A DNA stretch of 64,000 bases, taken from NCBI RefSeq assembly GCF_963576545.1, contig NC_083638.1, positions 27,042,090 to 27,106,089 of the forward strand. The letters run 5' to 3'. This document shows, in pieces, positions 25,123-39,604 of the stretch; position 1 is the stretch's first letter; each line of letters begins with the position of its first letter. Made by a program: the position numbers and the translations under genes. The DNA comes from Limanda limanda (taxonomy: Eukaryota; Chordata; Actinopteri; Pleuronectiformes; Pleuronectidae). Under the pieces are notes generated by a model. That model ran no database searches and was not told where the DNA came from. It saw nothing but the letters and a program-made list of their open reading frames with translations.

Positions 25123-28100
25123 TTTGACAGTGTTGTTCAATTACAATTAGACAGTTAAAAGAAAAGAGCAAAGAAAATACATAGAAAGACAGCGAGACAG
25201 CTGAGTTTTAGAAAAGGAAAGTGGCTGTTTATCCCATCTGGGAGGTAAGAGGTTTAACTTGGAGAATCCTGAGCAATGTTAACCTCAGTCTCATAGCAGG
25301 CCTGATCAGATTAATATAACCACCCCACTGCAGTAAGGGCTGTGTATTGTTAGGCTACATCATTTCAATTAACAAACCAATTTAATTGATATGCATCAAC
25401 AGGCAGTTATACAACAACAACACCACCAATAAGCTCTAATAGTGACCACAGTGGCTTTGTGGTTTGTAGTTGCATTATAGAGGTTGTACTGCTCTGCTCC
25501 CACTTCTGTGAAGCAGAGATATGCAAGTTTAGTCAATCAGAAACTCTAAATTGCTCACAAATATGCACACATTTGTGTGTTTACCCTGGGATACAATGGT
25601 GACCTCCCCAGGGTCTTTACAATGAGTTACACTTCAACCAGACGACACATAACCTTCAATCCACTCGGTTTCTCTAGAAATCGTTAAGATTCAGAGACGT
25701 GTGGAACTAAAACCACTGCAGTGGTTTAAGGAAGTGCAGTGGCGTAGTTATGCAACTGTGTATGAAGTCCTCACTTCCCCCACTGATTCATCCTTTAAGT
25801 AAGGAAGTCAGCCCACAATAACACTTTATGTGCCTAACAGCTAACTCCGGGACTAACTACAGCTTGTTCAAGAACATCGACTTAAGTAATGGAGTAAATG
25901 AACTGAATAGTAGATATTGAGATTGATGAGTTGCATTATGGGAAATGTAGGATGCAACATGTTGAGTCTTCACCCATTCTAGTGATTAGAATTCGAGACA
26001 TGATTTTGCCAATTGTGGAGTACGTATTTTCTGAAATACTACTGTAGAGGTAAAAAAATCGTAGGGTCAAAACTGTGACTTTACATTTTCATAAAATATA
26101 ACCAAATTTAAATGTACAAATTCAATATCTATCTTCAAGTCATGTTATCTTGTATCAAGCACATCTGAGACAAGCAGAGTTAAAATAAACAATTTCCGAT
26201 AAGCGAAGCCCAAATACAACTAAAGAGTGGACTCATCTGTTTGCTAACATGTGTTGTGATCACAGAAACACAGGTTGCTTAACAGAGTCTGTGCATCACA
26301 GTCAGACTTTGCCCTAGAGGATATCCTCAAAACAACAACAAGGAAGAATAACCTCAAATTCAAGATTAATCTACATTCATATTACAGCTTTTGTTTAGTT
26401 GACATCAACACCTACAACCTAAAAGCTAGGCTTAATTAATTGTTCCTCTACCTTTGTCACAACAAACTACTGAGACGCTTTAAAAGCATTTGTCTTAGCT
26501 AATACAGCACACATGAAGACATTGATGGAAACCTTACCCACGGTCTATCTGATGAACACTGCTTCTACCAGACTCCTTCAGGTGCACATTAAATTCATCT
26601 TAAGCTCATCAGGGCGAGCAGGTGTGTTTATACTAGGCAGGTATCATCAGCTGTGGGCATGCAAGCTCTCACCACACTGATTACACAGAGCTAAATATGG
26701 CTTTGTGCTAACACAGACTGTACGCAGATCAAAGCGCTGATGTCAGAGGGGAGAGGCGGAGTCTGCAGGCCACCGGTCAGGTGACTGCTGAAACTGCTAC
26801 AGTGCAACTATCCTGCCTCTGCTCTTTGACCATGTTCTTCTAGGCCGAGACAAAGCAGCCATCTCTTAAGGCAAGTGACAAGGTTTTGGAATAGATTCAT
26901 TTACAGTTCTATTCAACTTTATTTGTTGAGCCCCAAACCACAATGTGCATTATTTCAAGGCCTTTCACATAGTTAGGTCGAACCTTTAAAATGCTGGTGG
27001 AAAAAGCTAACAAAATAGTATGTCAACAGTTGCTCAACCGTAATTAATGAATCACAGGAAACGGACATTGGTAATGATGCATTTTTTCTGATTAAGTACA
27101 ATAAGTGGGTGGATGACATGACGCATGATTTTTCTGTAATTAGTGTGAATGTTTATTTAGATGCATTTAACCACTTAAACAACACATGGATGTGATGCAT
27201 ATTATGGTACTTTGTTTTAAACTTATGATTTTGTATGAAATATCTGTTATGTTTTGATTATATTTTAAGGTGAATACGCAAAATGTCCTGCGGTGTGACC
27301 GTAAAATAGGTGAAGCATTAAACTTACATATTAACAAAATAAACCAGAAATATCTGGAGCAGGTAATAACTGCTTTGGCATTATATTGTATATAATGACT
27401 TTATTAGTATTAGGTTTTAATATGCACAAAACTAGTATATTAGTATTTACAGCAAAATAACTTTCGTAACACAAATGCTGTCCTGTGGCGTGACATGGAA
27501 AATCAGATTTTTTTAAACGGCAGTTACATGGACAACTATAGGGGCCAGTCCCCCAAACAATTTAGGAAAATGTTCTGTGCACGGGACCAAAAACTTTTCT
27601 TAACAACAGCCCATAGGAGTGCTGGTGTTCGGGGAGTTACAAATTGAAATAGGTAACAAGCTGCGTAGCCTTTTCAAATTTTGTTTCAAATCTGTCCATC
27701 TGTCAAAAGTCTTACTCTAGTCATGCCAAGTTAACATATCTGCTTGGATTCTAAGTAACACATCGCATTATATATCAAATCCTGAGTACTTTTGAGTGAC
27801 ACACATACAGTGGACAATAGGTAGTGCAGGGATAGTACCTAGACCTACCTTGGGGTCCACAAAAAGGAGTAAGTATCAGGTCTGTATCACGGCTTAGCAT
27901 CACAAAAACACCTGCATGCAGCCATATTGTATGTGGCTGGAATAGATTCACAGGCAGGAAATTACAAACCTTCCCTTTAAATGTACTGAAGTCTGATTAC
28001 AGTATACATGTACATAAAAGACTTCCTCAAATGGCTTTAATCCAATAAACCAATTCCATACTAAAAATCCAGACCTTGTAAGTATCTCTTTGCATCTATT

Positions 28101-31100
28101 TATATTTTACACCCCTGTCCTCAGTATTAGGAGGTAAGATCCACATGCTGCAATTTCACAACACAGAGTTGGAAGGGATTCTTGCACTTAACTTAAGCCT
28201 AACCCTCACTAACCAAACAGAGTGGTCAATTTAACTTTTTCTCACATAAACTTAGTGCTGGCACATTATGCAATAAGAATTTGCATCACCACAGGAACGG
28301 TAACAATTAACCAGAAATTCTGTCTTATAGTTCCAGCTGAAAAAAAACACAACTCCAGGGTACAGAGATTGAACAAGCTGCAGCGAGGGCGACTGTTATA
28401 GAAGAGGCAGCGTGGCTGCTGTTTGGCATGCTGAGAGGATTCCAGCAATTCCAGTCTTAACAAAAACTAAGTCAAGGCTTTATTGTGAATATCAGTAGGG
28501 AATTCAGCAGTCGCCCTCCCAGGCATACAAAACCCGTCCCTGAGATAGCTCTAAATCATGAACTATACCTGGAAAATTTCCTCTAATGCCTCCATTCAAC
28601 AGTAAATACAGTGTAATTACAAGGCTGACACTGTGCGTATCCTCCATCATCATTAAATTAGGGGGTTTGTGAAGATGAGAAATTGGCTGGGTTCAGCTTG
28701 GAGCCAGCAGAATCCTCATGGTAATTTACAGTACCCTGAATGGGAAGCCAACTCCTCTTTCACTTGTTTCTTGTACTGGAGCTAAATACATTTTTTTTGA
28801 CTGGGACGGCCTCACAAGTGAGCCTAACATTAGCTGGGAGACAGAGAGCAGAGTAATACGTTTTGTTTTGTGCAGGCAGTGTAGATGTTCCCTCCTGATC
28901 AGTCTTAGTCTCAAATTAATACAAATGTAACTGTGGATAGATGTTTACTGGTTTGTTGAGGGTTGACTAACAGCGCAACTGCAGCTTAGTGTACTGTAGC
29001 ACTCAAAAGGTCCGATATTTGGTAAACAAGCTTATTGCCTTTCTGGCAGAATGTCTGTGCATTGCATTTCTGGCTACAAGCTGCAATAGGTTTGCTTAGT
29101 ACAATGACTGGAACCAGGGAAATGCCTTTGTACCAGGGGGGCTCTAAGCATGAACTTCTCCGAGTTGCCACTGGTTGCCTTGAAATGGCTTCCAGCCAAG
29201 AAAAAGTCATGCACATAATTCTCCTACAAACCAGCACCTTTTTATATTGACTTTTTCAGATTTTTGGAGAGTAAGTTTTGAACAAGCTTAAATATATTTT
29301 TGTCTTCATGCTATGCTAAGCTAATCCGTTTCTGGCTGAAGCCTAATAGTTTGAGGCTAGAAATTAATTTAATTTAAATAAGTGAATATAATAAGATAAT
29401 AATAAAATCAATTTCTTACTAAAAAACCTAACATGTTGAGACCCAACAATATCGATATAGCTGATATAGGATTAACTGTGGCAGAGGAAAGGGAAAGATC
29501 TGCAGTTTGTTGTTCAAGTGTGAGGACTTTCCGGACACACATGCATATAAGCTTCATCCACATGTTCTGATGTGTGGACTACTTTTTTTTTTAAAACAAA
29601 GATGATCTTCATTCAGATGAGCATTTGATCTTTGCTTCAGAAATTACATCCATCCATTTCAACAATGGGCAAACGTGTGTTGGTGTAGATCGTCTACTGC
29701 TTAGCTGCAGTTGACCGTTTCTTAGCTTGAAGCAACACGAACGGGGAACTGTTACTGAAGGTAAGGGTTAGTACGACTTGTAATTCATTATCCATGTTGC
29801 ATTCACCACTGGTAGTCACAGCTGATGCCACATGATATGGCGTCAATGTGTCACATGATAGAGGAGTGTGACCTATCAGGGTAGGCTACATCATAATTGA
29901 TTAGATCCACCCAGGAAGCAAAAATGGGTCATGCATCTGCGTCATCGTTTCCAACAGTCTCGGTTTCTGCCTGCAGACTAACACGCAAGCATGCAGTTTA
30001 TAAAGTAAGACCGGGCCAGGAGCAAGTATGGACTCCAGGTGTAAATGTTACAAACATGAACAAAAAGTGATTCTGTAAGTCTGATGAACCTTTACTAAGT
30101 AAGAAAAGGTGTATTCCCTTCTTTTATAAAGCCCCCTTCTCTGCACAACCAACTGTGATACAAGGATGGAGAAGGGTTGGGATATTGACATATGATGATT
30201 TCTACATTGAAACATTAATATGGATGATAACATCGAAGATGGGGTTAGCACAGCTAAGTCACAGCTTTACTGAGCTCCTATGCTAATATTCATTAGCAAA
30301 ATTCATGAGCGTTAGCAAAGCAGTAGAGAAAACATTCCGCTCCACTGATAAAACAACCAGCATGATGGTGATTTGTCATATCAGCTTGTACTGTAACTAA
30401 TCATCTTGATGGCAAGTCTAAATTAGACAGGGATAGATAAGAATCATCCATCGACCCTCTCACCATTTACAGGCCAATCCACTCAGACATAGAAGAAGCA
30501 GATGACTAGGTTTCCAAAAGAGACAACGAAGGTTAGAGTTATGACCGACTGTAAGAAGCCCCTGCAATGACAGCAAGACAAACAGCTGCTTGTCACAAAC
30601 TGTCTGAGGACTCAAAACCAGTGATTACAAGGCTCATGCCACCATGTTAGAAGGGTGATAACAACTGCATCCAGTCCCTGTCATCCATCCTCTCTGACAG
30701 CAAACACAGACGCATTTCTGTAAGGTAGGAGGTATTAAAACAAATGTTGTTAAAACCTGTCTTTCCAGCTGCTCCTTCACATTAAGTTAATTTCCTCAGG
30801 GCACTGGTTGTAAATGAATCATTGATGTGGAATCCGAAGATCCAGTATTATTATGGTAGGGTAGAGAGAAGGGTTGGGTAGAGTTCAGTGTGGGCATTAA
30901 GACAGCATACAGATTAGGAACATGGGGCCCATGATGTGACTTCTGAGGAAACCTATGAGTGCGTTATAACATGGGAAACCAGAGGGCGGCCATGTTTACA
31001 CGCCTGGTCCTTTGAATATTTTTAAGTGGGTGAGGTCAAGCGAGTGCAAATTAATTAGTAGGCTACTGTTTTCTCTTACATGTGTGCAGATTCTCCCACG

Positions 31101-31799
31101 GGCATGAAGAAATAAAGCATGAACTCAAATCAGCTCATGCATCTGGACTTCCTGGATGAGAAATAGCTCTACAGAGTCCTGAAATGTCCCAGCAGTGGCT
31201 TTATAATGGTCTTAGTGAAGTTTTATTTGGGATACTATCAGTGTAATGATTCACATGAACAGTTATGGCTGGGAAGTATTTATGATTATATCACTATTGT
31301 TGTAAAAAGTACTTTTATAGCACAAAGTGGATTTATATTCTTGATTAATAAAGCAATTTAATGAATGCTATTTCTCACAGCACTGCTTGTGAATTCCTGG
31401 AGAAGCTGAAAAATTACCCCTTTTCTTTAACTTAATTACTATGGAGAGCAGCATCAACACCACATAATATATTTTTGTTTATCACCTATTTTACATTTAA
31501 TATGTGGAAACGGGACGATACATAATTTCAGAAGAAAGCGGGTGTGTCCAATTTGCAGAAAATGAGTTTCATTTTGTTTTCTATTGTGAACTGCTTAATG
31601 CTCTGTTTTATAAGATGAAAAATGCTTCTGTATATATGGATTATGTGCAAAGATTGAGTTGGCTGTTTACGTATGAAACTTAGAAATAAGCCAGTTATCT
31701 GGAGACCAGGAGGAGAGAAAAAAGCTCATTATTCAGTAAAATTGAATGTGTAATAGTTCTGTAAGCAAGAGCAAATTTGGAATTTCTTTTGATTGTTCT

Positions 31800-32580
31800 C
31801 TCTTTTCTGTGTGTGTCTTCGCTTGTGTCTTTTTTCCACGCTAATTATGGGTGTTTTGTTATCCAAAGAAGGGATGGGCCAAATGCATTGACATGACACA
31901 GAAGTAAAAGAATACACACACGTATATTTATCATTAGGCCTAATATTAGTTAATTACATATATGTAAATTCTAATTGTCTATGTCTCAATTAATACGGCT
32001 AGGCACTTTTAAACTTATACAAAGGACTACACCTTAGTGGCTTTAATGTCTTTTCAGAGATGTTCGCATACTTAAATCACGTTTTTGTTATATATCCTTA
32101 CTTGGAATACAGCTTATATTATTCCTTCTCAATTTTTGGTTGTCATTTGATTTTTTCGTTCTTTTTTTGTGTATGTCTTCCACATGTTTTGCTTAGTACC
32201 TAGAATATTCCTATATATACCTAATATTTTTCGTGATTTTAGCATACTTAAATCTTGTTTGTATATCGTGTCTTTTAATAAACAGGACATATTATTATAA
32301 TTTTTTTGCCTTTCTTTTTTTAACATGTATTTTTTTCCCACATGTTTTGTATGGGTGTCTTTCTAATGCCAAAAAGGGATGGACCAAATGCATTGACATG
32401 ACACAGAAGTTAAATATACATGTATCTATATTTATCGTAAGGCCTTGTTATATTAGTTATTTACACATATATACATTTCTTAAACCATTTTGTCTAAATG
32501 CTTGTTTTAAACTCTCTTAAAGAATATTCCTACATGGCTTTGACGTCTTTCTAGTGATGTTAACTTACTTAAAAGGAGTT
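31800..32580. repeat. Diverged tandem duplication (offset about 505 bp)
   Basis: Segments around 31868-31905 and 32374-32410 share about 36 bp almost perfectly (ccaaatgcattgacatgaca in the core). Flanks (tgtcttcc-cacatgtttt, aggccta-tattagtta, ggcttt-a-gtcttt) match loosely in the same order, with a partial third unit near 32160-32290. Confidence 0.65.
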
Positions 32581-32861
32581 TCTAACATACAGGGATCACA
32601 GACTTTGACTTCATGTCGCATATTCCCCCTCCGGACCTGTGGTTTCGTGTGCTCTTACAGGTTTCTGGGGCGTCTGAGTTCACAGAAACGTGAGAGGTTG
32701 CCACATTGGCCCTGAATGAGGAAGGATGTCATGGCTACCAAGCAACAAGTTAAAAGAGCCATGGAGCCGCTCGGGAAGAACACAGGAAGAGACGAGCTAA
32801 CCCAGCAGCTCAGCGGTGTTAGCTTGTGGTAGCAGCTACATGTGGAGAGGACTCCTCTTAC

Positions 32862-33100
32862 CTTAAGCAAAGGACGCAGCTTTAGGACGCATAGTAATCC
32901 TGCTAATGGCCGAAGTTTGAGTTTTGGGAGCGTGCGGCTGGAAAAGTCCTCCAGTGGCTCCAGGAGTAGAGAAGTGTGAGCTCTTCTTCTTCCTCAGTCA
33001 GTCCCCGGAGAGAAACATGAGAAGTGAGACTTTCTTACAGTTGTTACTGTTTCCCAGGACAACTCTGTGGGAGGAGTCAGCGGCTATTCTGAGCTGTTCC
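32862..33100 (-). promoter_or_regulatory. akap13: Candidate akap13 non-coding first exon and promoter
   Basis: A strong minus-strand donor (CTTAAG|GTAAGAG) follows 32862, at the edge of a locally GC-richer tract (about 32.65-33.1 kb) in AT-rich DNA. Spliced to the acceptor at 15968 it would supply the missing leader. The right boundary and TSS are guesses. A short ORF (ATG at 32892, TAA at 32865-32863) ends one base before the donor. No transcript evidence. Confidence 0.4.
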
Positions 33101-36100
33101 TTCTCTGCGCCACTTCCACTCCTCTACAGCTACTGAACAAATCCCAAACAACCGCGATCACACTTTGATTTATTCATATTCACGTTCATGTAAGTTTACA
33201 GCAGTAGGAGTTGTGATTGGGACTTTTCCTCATAAGGACACGGAGTCGCGGTCACACTTCTACCGCAGGATGAAGCTAGCACACATTATATCAACTTCCT
33301 GTTTCTGTTTTCCATTTTAAAAGAGAACACCACAAGGTTCCATTTCACTTTGTGGCTTCATTCTCTTTGCAAGAGTTCATGTACATTTTTTGGGACTGCT
33401 GCCAAAACCAATACTATAGAGTTAAACATTTCCAATATCAACATACCAGTCCATAATATATATAAGCCTGATTCCTAAGATTAAACCAAATCAAAGAAGA
33501 GCCTGCACACTTTTGCCACTCCTCAGAGATTTTTTTTCATAGTTTCCATCCAGAGTGGGTCCTTTCGTGGTTATTAAAGAGAATCACCAATATTAATACG
33601 GTGCACCAAAAGGCAGGTGGGCTCTGTGGTGGTGGGTGTGGTTATCTATTTCAACCACTACAGGTAAATCACATCTACCAGCACTCACAAATGCAATAAT
33701 TCAATTGGCCGATACAAGTCTGAGAAAACTTAGATCATATATTATGAAAAGGGACCTTAAAATGTACAATGGATTAATGGACGTCTTCTTTTTTTGATAT
33801 AGATATATTTTTTGATCCTTTGTATTAGTTGTTGCTGAGATTTTTCGGATGTTTAATTAATATATAAACATGAATGCACATCTTTTGTTGCAGATGCTGT
33901 GAAATCCTCACATCGTCTGATATTCTCCAACAGATATATTGGTCAGGCTCTACTTTTTCAAATACTTTAAATTGCTTCAAATCACCATAAACAACATTGG
34001 GCTTTATCTCTGCATCATCAGCATCACTTTGTAACACAGCTCTTTGTTTTCATGCTGGAAATGACGAGACTTCATGTCACACACGTGTTGTGTTGAACTC
34101 TGTTTCCCTTTCGATATGTTTCCTCTTACATTGTCCTGAACCCACCTTTACCATAAACTTAACCACTCTGTATATGTGTGGGTTTGTGTGTTTACATACT
34201 TTTCTTACTTCAAACAGCTTGAAGCAACAAAAGTATGTATATGTTTTCTGCAGATGTAACAGACACCTAGCAGACAGAGCAGAGAAGACCAGCTGCAACA
34301 TATTTGTTGTCATTTTAACTTTAATGTGCTTTTATTGTGAAGGTAAAACTGTAATCCACACAATATCTCTATGCCACCTGCCAGTGATAAAGAAGTTTCC
34401 ATGTTCCCGATAAAGGAAGACAGATGTAGAAATAGTGTTATTGCACAAAATGAAAACAAAACAACAATAAAAACTAAATACATGAATTGAACTGATGTGC
34501 TGTTCTTCCTCCTCCCTGCACATTCCCCCACCATAGTAAATGATAACTGCTTTTTAACATTGTATAAAAGCAACTGTAAATCCCATCTTGTATTGAGGGC
34601 TTCAGTATCACTACACAGGGATTAAAAAGCTTTAACATGTAAGCTAATTTCAGTTACTTTATAGGAATAGAGGCATCAATGCTACATGTAAGGTCAGACA
34701 TGTTACATGACTCTGTAGGAGCAGGATGTCCTCCCATTCATCCGTAGTCGTTATTATGGACCAATTACTCAGAGGTGGAAACTACACCTCCCCGTCACTT
34801 ATGTATGAATCACATATACTTGGTGTGTCCAGTGGTGCAAACATTAGTAATGTGTGTGTAATACTCTGCAGGGAGGTTTCAGGACTGTCTCATGATGACT
34901 GTGCGTCACCTTCTAGCCAAGGGACAAAGAACACTCGTGGTTTGAACTGCCCTCTGCTGGTTCAAAAGGCTCCTGCAATGACACATGACACAAATGTCCT
35001 GGGTCGTATTTATTTCTCAGTCAGACCCATAACATCCTGGAAAAGCAGATCCACTCACTGCAGTGACTGGTTTTTGCCTCTCGACAAAGCAACTCACTGA
35101 GTGTCTGTACTTGACTGAGATGGTTTCCTTGTGCTCAGATATGATGGCCCTCTTTAAAATTCAAATGTCTCCATTCCTCAGTGGCCCACTGGTGTGAAAT
35201 GTATTCTACTCGACACACGACTTCAAATGATTCGAATGAGTGACCTTACTTTTCATCACGTTTCTATGCAGAAGGGTATCTGGGAGTGCAAAACAGGGCC
35301 ACGCTGAAAAGGAGAATTCATTTCACCAGCACTGGGCAACCAAGTTGAGTATTTCAAATTAAATTAGTTATTGCTTCAGAGATTAATCAAATTCAGCAGA
35401 GCCTCTAATGAATCCTCTCATGAAAATGGATAACGCATAAGGAAAAGATGAGTTTAAACTCTGCAAATTCGGGTTATTCTGGATCTTTTGAATGCTTGAA
35501 ATAAGATCATCCAATGGCATTCAGTCAACCATGTCCAGCATGTGAGCCCACATGTCTAGATGAAATCTCTGTTAATAATTTAGGAGTGGTCCCTGGGGGC
35601 AGTAGAGAAGGAGTTATGTAAGAAGCGAGCAGTGAGTCTGAGGGAGCTGAGAGTCATAAAAGATTCTAGAGTCTGGGAGTCCAGATTGACGGCTTGACAC
35701 TGTAAGAGGAAGAGTGACCTATCAGGTTCCACTCAGACTTAGTGGACGCTCCGCTCTCAGCATAGATTATCTGTCGTTATGGATCGTAACAAAAGCATTA
35801 CTGATGAATCAAACTGCTGTCCTCCCGCTTCTCCAAATAAATGTCTTTTGCCGTAGAGAGAGAAACAACAATAAATACGTTGTCTTCTGCTGTGGAGCGT
35901 CTTCAGCTGCAGCAGGTGGAAATAGAGACGTACATTTTAAGCCTGATGGGGGGGGGCACAAAATACATCTCTGCACATTTGTGGAACAGTTGGTACGACT
36001 CCATTTTTGTTTTTGTGCGAGAAGGAACATTCTGATGATTTTGGAAAGGACGCAAGCTGTCACTGGTTGACTAAATTACACATATGCATATTGGAAGAGC

Positions 36101-38509
36101 AGTTATAGCTACGGTAATATAAATACAACAAACTACATCACAGTCTTTGAAGATCAACCTTCTGCCAAACAAGCTGCTACGTGGCCCTCATCGAGCCAGC
36201 ATGCACACAGTTATCAACACACCAGGTGTACACTTTCCATCACGCCCGAACCACAGTAAAACGGCCCGGCACGCATCCAGGCCTTCCTCCCGTCACCAGC
36301 ATGAGCTCGGAGCATTGTCTCCCTCCTCACACAGGAACCAGTGGACGCTCAGATAAATGGCAGGTGGTATTGGAAAGACTCCTCGTCCATCGCCATGCTA
36401 AGCCGCCTACAGACACATTATTGCAGTTTGGAGCAGGAATGGAGGGACGTGGGGGGAATGCTGAAGCACGGGCTGTCCGCCGGCTGCCAGAACATGAGCG
36501 TGACGGGGAAACAAGTACGACACAAAGAAGTACATAGCTGCCTTTGTGCGGTGCTTAAAAGAGGTTTTGTAAGTTGGAGGACTTGGATGGAAGCGATAGT
36601 GCTGAAAAAAGCCCAAGCCAGAGTAAACACTTGGACGGAGACAAAAACACACTAGATGTGAGGGGAGGGAGAGGGAGAGAGGGGCGAGAGGCATATCATT
36701 TGGCTGAAGTGTCTTCGGAGTGCTGCATATCTCTGTCTCACCATTTCAGTGGAAAGCTGCTTGCACTCAGCAGTACCATCCGCATTTCTGCTCCCTCAGT
36801 CTGAGCCAGGAGGATTTGATTGTTTTTCTTCAGTTTAAGGTCTACTTAGAAACGTTTACAGTCCAGACGAAACTGTGTGAACATCAATATCAAAATAATT
36901 GATAATTTATCAATACATTTCAATATAATACAACATTCAGACCTGTCTGCAGTCACACAGATATCATTAAGTTGGTTATAAGTTCAAGTGATTTCAAACC
37001 ACTGTTGTGAATGTTATCCGTTTACGTTGAAAAAGAATAGCAGCGAAAGTTTCTTTGTGTATTAAAAGTTGATGGCTGCAAAATGGTTTGTTAGTGCCCC
37101 CTAAAAATATTTATGACAATCAGTGGGTATATGAATCATGGCCAAACTTACAAAACTCCTCATGGAACCACACCCTCAATTTGGGATATTGATTGTGATG
37201 TACAGTTTTTTGCTTGGTTTTTGCTATTTGTTGGGATTCTACTTTAATAAACTCCTCCAACAGAATAATCACATCAACTTCAAATTGAGTTTGTGGAAAA
37301 AAACAAACTCTATAATGAAAAGTTGTGCTAATCGTAAGTTTTCCTTTAACAGCCATTTACATATCTTCTACATGAACAACTGATTGTTCACCAAGTTGTC
37401 GCTATTTTATCGTTAATATCTGGCAGTAGGTTTGTCTTTTGGGGGGATGGAAACAGCTGCCTGGACCAAATAGAAACATGGTTGATGAGAGCAGTGATTA
37501 TAAACCAAAACATCTATGAAGCTCATAACCAATCAGTTACCTGGCTTAATTATTGATATAAATGACTGAGCTGAGTGAAGTTGCCAGGTCAGGTAAATAA
37601 TTCGCTGTGTGAGTACATCACTGTCACTGACCCTTCTAACATTATATACTTCTTTGGAGAGTTAACAACAAACCAGTCATGTTGCCGTTGTTCAGCTGGT
37701 TGGCTTCTCACTCACTTTGCTCATTAGTAAGGATAAATCTATTGATGCATTTAATTGTCAAAGGTCCTATGAAATCCTGTGAAAAGAAAAATAAATAGAT
37801 CCTATAACAAGTCTTTCTGGATACAGCTTATTTCTCTCTGCCGCAGACTTCTATTGTTGTTCAGGAACCATTAAAAACACATCAGTGAGCCACTGTTGAA
37901 ACCACTGGATGAAATGTTGCTTCATTAAAAGCTGAATGTGAGTTAATAAGAGCACCACATGTGTATTCATCCACAGCTGAAGATAATCTGCAACAATGGA
38001 ATCATTAACTCCTCTTTGAGCAATGATTACCAGATATCGCTGCCCTGCTGTTTGAGGAAATTACTTAGAAATAAAAAAAAATTAAATTGTGATAGAGTAA
38101 CAATAGACTTCCAACAAGAAGACAATGAGAAAAATATAGAAACACCTTAATCCTTATCCTAAACACTAACCCACTTATTTATTGTATGCCCTCTTATTAA
38201 AGGTTTGCAACTTTGTAAACACTTAACAGACTGAGCTACGGGATATCAATGTGATCAAAATGTTCCATTAATGCATGTGTCAAGATGAGAAAGGGGGCAG
38301 CTTTAAGCTTTTATTAAGCGACTTTTATTTGCTGAAAACCTGTCCTTTTAATTCCCGAAAAGAGACATTATCGACATGTTCACCACTATAACAAAGGTAG
38401 AAATAAATAAAAAAGCATTCCCAGGAAAAGACCTTTCACTATTCTTCAAAAATTGAATTATTGTGTCCAGCAACTTATTTCATTCCCTTATTTTCTTCCA
38501 GTTCCTTAA

Positions 38510-39108
38510 AGGGATAGTTGACCGTAAAATGAAAATGCACTCATCATCTACTCTCCACTGTTCTGATGGAGTGGTGGGTGAAGTGTTTGAGTCCAAAAAA
38601 CATCTCTGGAGTTTAATTGCTAATCTTTGTAGCAGCAGAATCGAATACATTTGAAGATAATGGTGACATTCATATTTGACTCGAACAGGAATAATTTACA
38701 TCGGGTGTTTAGCCTAAATGCCCACTGGAAGTAGCTAAGCTAGCTGAAGTAATACCAAGATGGAGTGTCTGAGGGTCCGCGAACACAGTTTGTAGGAAGA
38801 GATCATTGGACATTAAGGTTTAAAACCTTAATGTGTAAATTACCTCGTTTCAAGTTGTTATGAATGTCGGGGCTTGTGGACACTTGGGTGACACCACACG
38901 AGCAATATGGAGGCATGTTATATGTTTCTGGTTTTAACACGTCTGATGTGTATGTCGCCATTTACTTAAATTGCATCGGATTCGGCTGCAACAAAGTTTT
39001 CCCCTTGAATTCCAGAAGTGATTTGTGGACCTAAACACACCCACCCCTCGATCGGCATAGTGGTGAGTATATAATGAGTGAATTTTAATTTTTCTGTGAA
39101 CTATCCCT
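38510..39108. mobile_element. piggyBac-like MITE (599 bp)
   Basis: Flanked by TTAA on both sides (38506-38509, 39109-39112), with inverted ends AGGGATAGTTGACCGTAAAA and its partner ending in GAACTATCCCT. A very common fish element type; no transposase. Confidence 0.88.
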
Positions 39109-39549
39109 TTAAAATTATATATTCAAAATGGTTTGTCATCGAAAAATTCTAAATATGGTCTTAAAAGGGCTTAAAAGTAGCTCTACAGTCTAAACCTTCC
39201 TTCCTCATTTTGTGACTTGATCAGCCCTTCCAGTGACCAGACGACCCACCAGTTGACAGGATTGGCTTCTTAGGTTTGTGACATCACAAACCCTGGCTCC
39301 TAGAATTTGCTTTGTCTCAGACTGGCATTTGTTTAGTGCAGAGTTAAGGTGGAAATACTTAGAGATGCTTGTATAATCCAAAAAGTGTTTTCATCAAATA
39401 AAACGAATTCATCGGAGCGGGACTATAACAGTCCCTGTCATGTCCACAAGATGTCAGTGTCTGTGGTGCTGCAGGTCAGTAAATCCAGTTGATCCCATCA
39501 GCTGGGATTTGTTCAGTCTAAACACATCACTATACAAATCACTGTCAGA

Positions 39550-39551
<2 letters not shown>

Positions 39552-39594
<43 letters not shown>

Positions 39595-39604
39595 CATCTC
39601 TCTC
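39552..39604. repeat. (CT)n microsatellite
   Basis: About 38 bp of uninterrupted CT followed by imperfect CT/CCAT units and a short GT run. Confidence 0.95.

Larger units (their letters stand above)
15968..32861 (-). other. akap13: Long putative first intron of akap13
   Basis: About 17 kb without convincing exons on either strand. It holds the MITE at 21.4-22.2 kb, the hAT-like element at 24.1-25.1 kb, a fragment of a common fish repeat at about 26905-26990 (ttctattcaactttatttg) and the diverged duplication at 31.8-32.6 kb. ORFs up to 124 codons (22574-22948, 23486-23857, 16842-17213) lack family resemblance. Confidence 0.5.

Noticed and set aside
33131..33195. Plus-strand donor (ATGTAAGTTT) as an sv2b leader exon next to the akap13 promoter
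   Set aside because: Only one weak signal; the motif cluster at 43.4-43.7 kb is a better candidate.
33997..34413. 138-codon plus-strand frame
   Set aside because: No family resemblance, low-complexity hydrophobic and Cys-rich composition, AT-rich context and no splice partners.
36181..36655. Overlapping 104-118 codon frames in a GC-richer island
   Set aside because: Several frames on both strands are open at once because of base composition; none resembles a known protein. Kept only as a possible conserved non-coding region.
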